A stretch of 64,000 nucleotides of DNA from Actinomycetes bacterium (GTDB lineage Bacteria; Actinomycetota; Actinomycetes; Mycobacteriales; Mycobacteriaceae): contig JAHZJB010000082.1 of assembly GCA_022601135.1 (NCBI GenBank), positions 1-64,000 on the forward strand, given 5' to 3'. Shown here piece by piece: positions 63,032 through 64,000 of the stretch (its first letter is position 1; each line of letters starts with the position of its first letter). The notes beneath the pieces were generated by a model. The model did not search any database. It saw only the letters and a list, made by a program, of their open reading frames with translations, and was not told where the DNA came from. A program made the translations under genes and the position numbers.

Positions 63032-64000
63032 CTACGACGTAGGCAGCGGAACGGACGTCGGCTTCAGCTTCTGGTTGGTTGAGGCTGGCTGGCCCCACGT
63101 CGGATCCACGTCGTACGGCCAGTAGACGCCGGCGTGAAACGGAATGTTGCCGAAGTAGTCCGAATCCCACGGGCCGCCCGTGGCTACCTGTGGCGGATCG
63201 GCATAGGCAGACATCAGGGCGTAGGGCAGTTCGGCTGAGTAGAACGCCAACGTGTCCGGGGTCACCTCACCGGTGAAGCTCTTGTTGTATTGCTGGCCGA
63301 AGAACCCATCGATCAGGTTGTTTTCGTAGGCGAGCGACAGGAAATTCCATTCCCCGTGGGAGCCAGCACCCGGGTTGGGGGGAAGCCCCTTCAACCCCAA
63401 AGACGTCAGGTAAGGGGTCGTTCCGTCACCGTTGATGATGTGGCTGGAGTTGTACGCCCCGCCGGTCGTGCTCCCTAGGGTCTTGACAATGCTGCTGGCT
63501 GGCACCGGATAGATCTTCACGGAGTCGCCGAGGATCTGCTTGCCCGCCCACATGACGGCCAACACGCCGGCATAGGCCCCGTCGGTCGACGTTCTACCGG
63601 GAGCGAACTCAAAATCCTGTGCCCACATCACGTAGCCGCCCTTTTCCGTCGGAGTGCCCTCCGCGGGGCTGGGAAACTCGTCATCCTTGCCGAGCCCCGG
63701 GTAGACCTGAACCCGGGAGAGAATGGTTGCCGCCAGCTCCATCTTGTCGCCCGGGGCAATGGGTTCCGACGAGGTGAAGAGGTCCTCGATGAGCGGCCAA
63801 AGGCTGTAGCCATCCTGATCGGGACTGTTGTTCTTGAGAGCCACCGACTCGCCCACGACCCGGCCGGTCGCCGTGAGAGCGGCACGCTCACCGGCCGTGA
63901 ACTCACCGATCACGCCGTAGCCCGCAGGCGTATTCGTCGTCTGGTCGGTTTCTCCGAGGAAGTAGACGAGCAAATTGTCCAGGACCGCACCCTCGGTGCC
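63032..64000 (-). CDS. Unidentified protein, N-terminus outside the window (partial)
   Basis: An open frame of 322 codons runs to the window edge and ends at TAG 63032; the start lies outside. The visible part has no membrane segment. Gly, Ser and aromatic residues are common (VATGGPWDSDYFGNIPFHAG and YWPYDVDPTWGQ), and a QQYNKSFTGEVTPDTLAFYS segment is notable. It could be an exported protein if the missing N-terminus is a signal peptide. No family was recognised. It converges on the dehydratase gene, 26 bases between stops. Confidence 0.7.
   Translation of the reverse strand, partial: GTEGAVLDNLLVYFLGETDQTTNTPAGYGVIGEFTAGERAALTATGRVVGESVALKNNSPDQDGYSLWPLIEDLFTSSEPIAPGDKMELAATILSRVQVYPGLGKDDEFPSPAEGTPTEKGGYVMWAQDFEFAPGRTSTDGAYAGVLAVMWAGKQILGDSVKIYPVPASSIVKTLGSTTGGAYNSSHIINGDGTTPYLTSLGLKGLPPNPGAGSHGEWNFLSLAYENNLIDGFFGQQYNKSFTGEVTPDTLAFYSAELPYALMSAYADPPQVATGGPWDSDYFGNIPFHAGVYWPYDVDPTWGQPASTNQKLKPTSVPLPTS

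Overview
The window is a high-GC actinobacterial chromosome segment, almost certainly from an environmental Mycobacterium (Mycolicibacterium). The markers are a WS/DGAT-type acyltransferase, a cutinase, an F420-type (LLM) oxidoreductase, a flavin-independent MTHFR of the Rv2172c type, DUF5313 and DUF732 proteins, an LCP cell-wall ligase, a GH6 cellulase like CelA1, and a fused HadA/HadB-type dehydratase. GTG starts and apparently leaderless promoters are common. I see no tRNA, rRNA, CRISPR array, insertion sequence or phage gene. Coding density is very high and no gene-free gap exceeds about 220 bases.

Layout. 1-9.5 kb: tail of a proline-rich protein, hrpA helicase, MTHFR, a lipoprotein followed by selO, and a WS/DGAT acyltransferase. 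9.5-16.2 kb: class III aminotransferase, membrane protein, CobW GTPase, MOSC protein, DUF5313 protein, cutinase, PhoU and a NUDIX hydrolase. 16.2-26.7 kb: enoyl-CoA hydratase, a MarR-MFS operon with a clear operator, a Ski2-like helicase, a Crp/Fnr regulator with two palindromes at its start, release factor 3, a small nitrile-hydratase-like protein, a CorC/HlyC-type CBS protein and a universal stress protein.

26.7-32.6 kb is a reactive-sulfur detoxification locus: SQR-like oxidoreductase and CstB-like persulfide dioxygenase/sulfurtransferase on the minus strand, then divergently rhodanese-DUF2892, a TauE/SafE exporter, a CstR-like regulator and a DUF302 protein, followed by two DUF202 membrane proteins. 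Three copies of an ATACCC-N4-GGGTAT palindrome sit in the control regions. The regulator has Cys35 and Cys64 but Gly60 where copper-sensing CsoR has His, which fits a persulfide sensor.

33.3-41.2 kb is the most unusual part: eight tightly packed genes encoding NuoA, a degenerate NuoB/NuoD-like fusion, and NuoH, J, K, L, M and N-like proteins. It is a complex I-like membrane arm with no NuoC, E, F, G or I and no visible iron-sulfur ligands. The fusion carries five MDHxx repeats, NuoJ has a very Met-rich segment, and NuoM and NuoN have altered key acidic positions. I regard this as the best candidate for an undescribed system.

41.2-64 kb: an NmrA-like protein, an LCP protein, an Asp-rich secreted protein, a plasma-membrane-type H+ P-type ATPase, a SpoIIAA-like protein, a four-gene OpuC-type osmoprotectant ABC transporter, a thioesterase, amidase, LLM oxidoreductase, PaaK-like ligase, quinone reductase, LysR regulator, an AHSA1-maleylpyruvate isomerase fusion, a GH6 cellulase, a MaoC-type dehydratase, and an unidentified gene cut by the window end.
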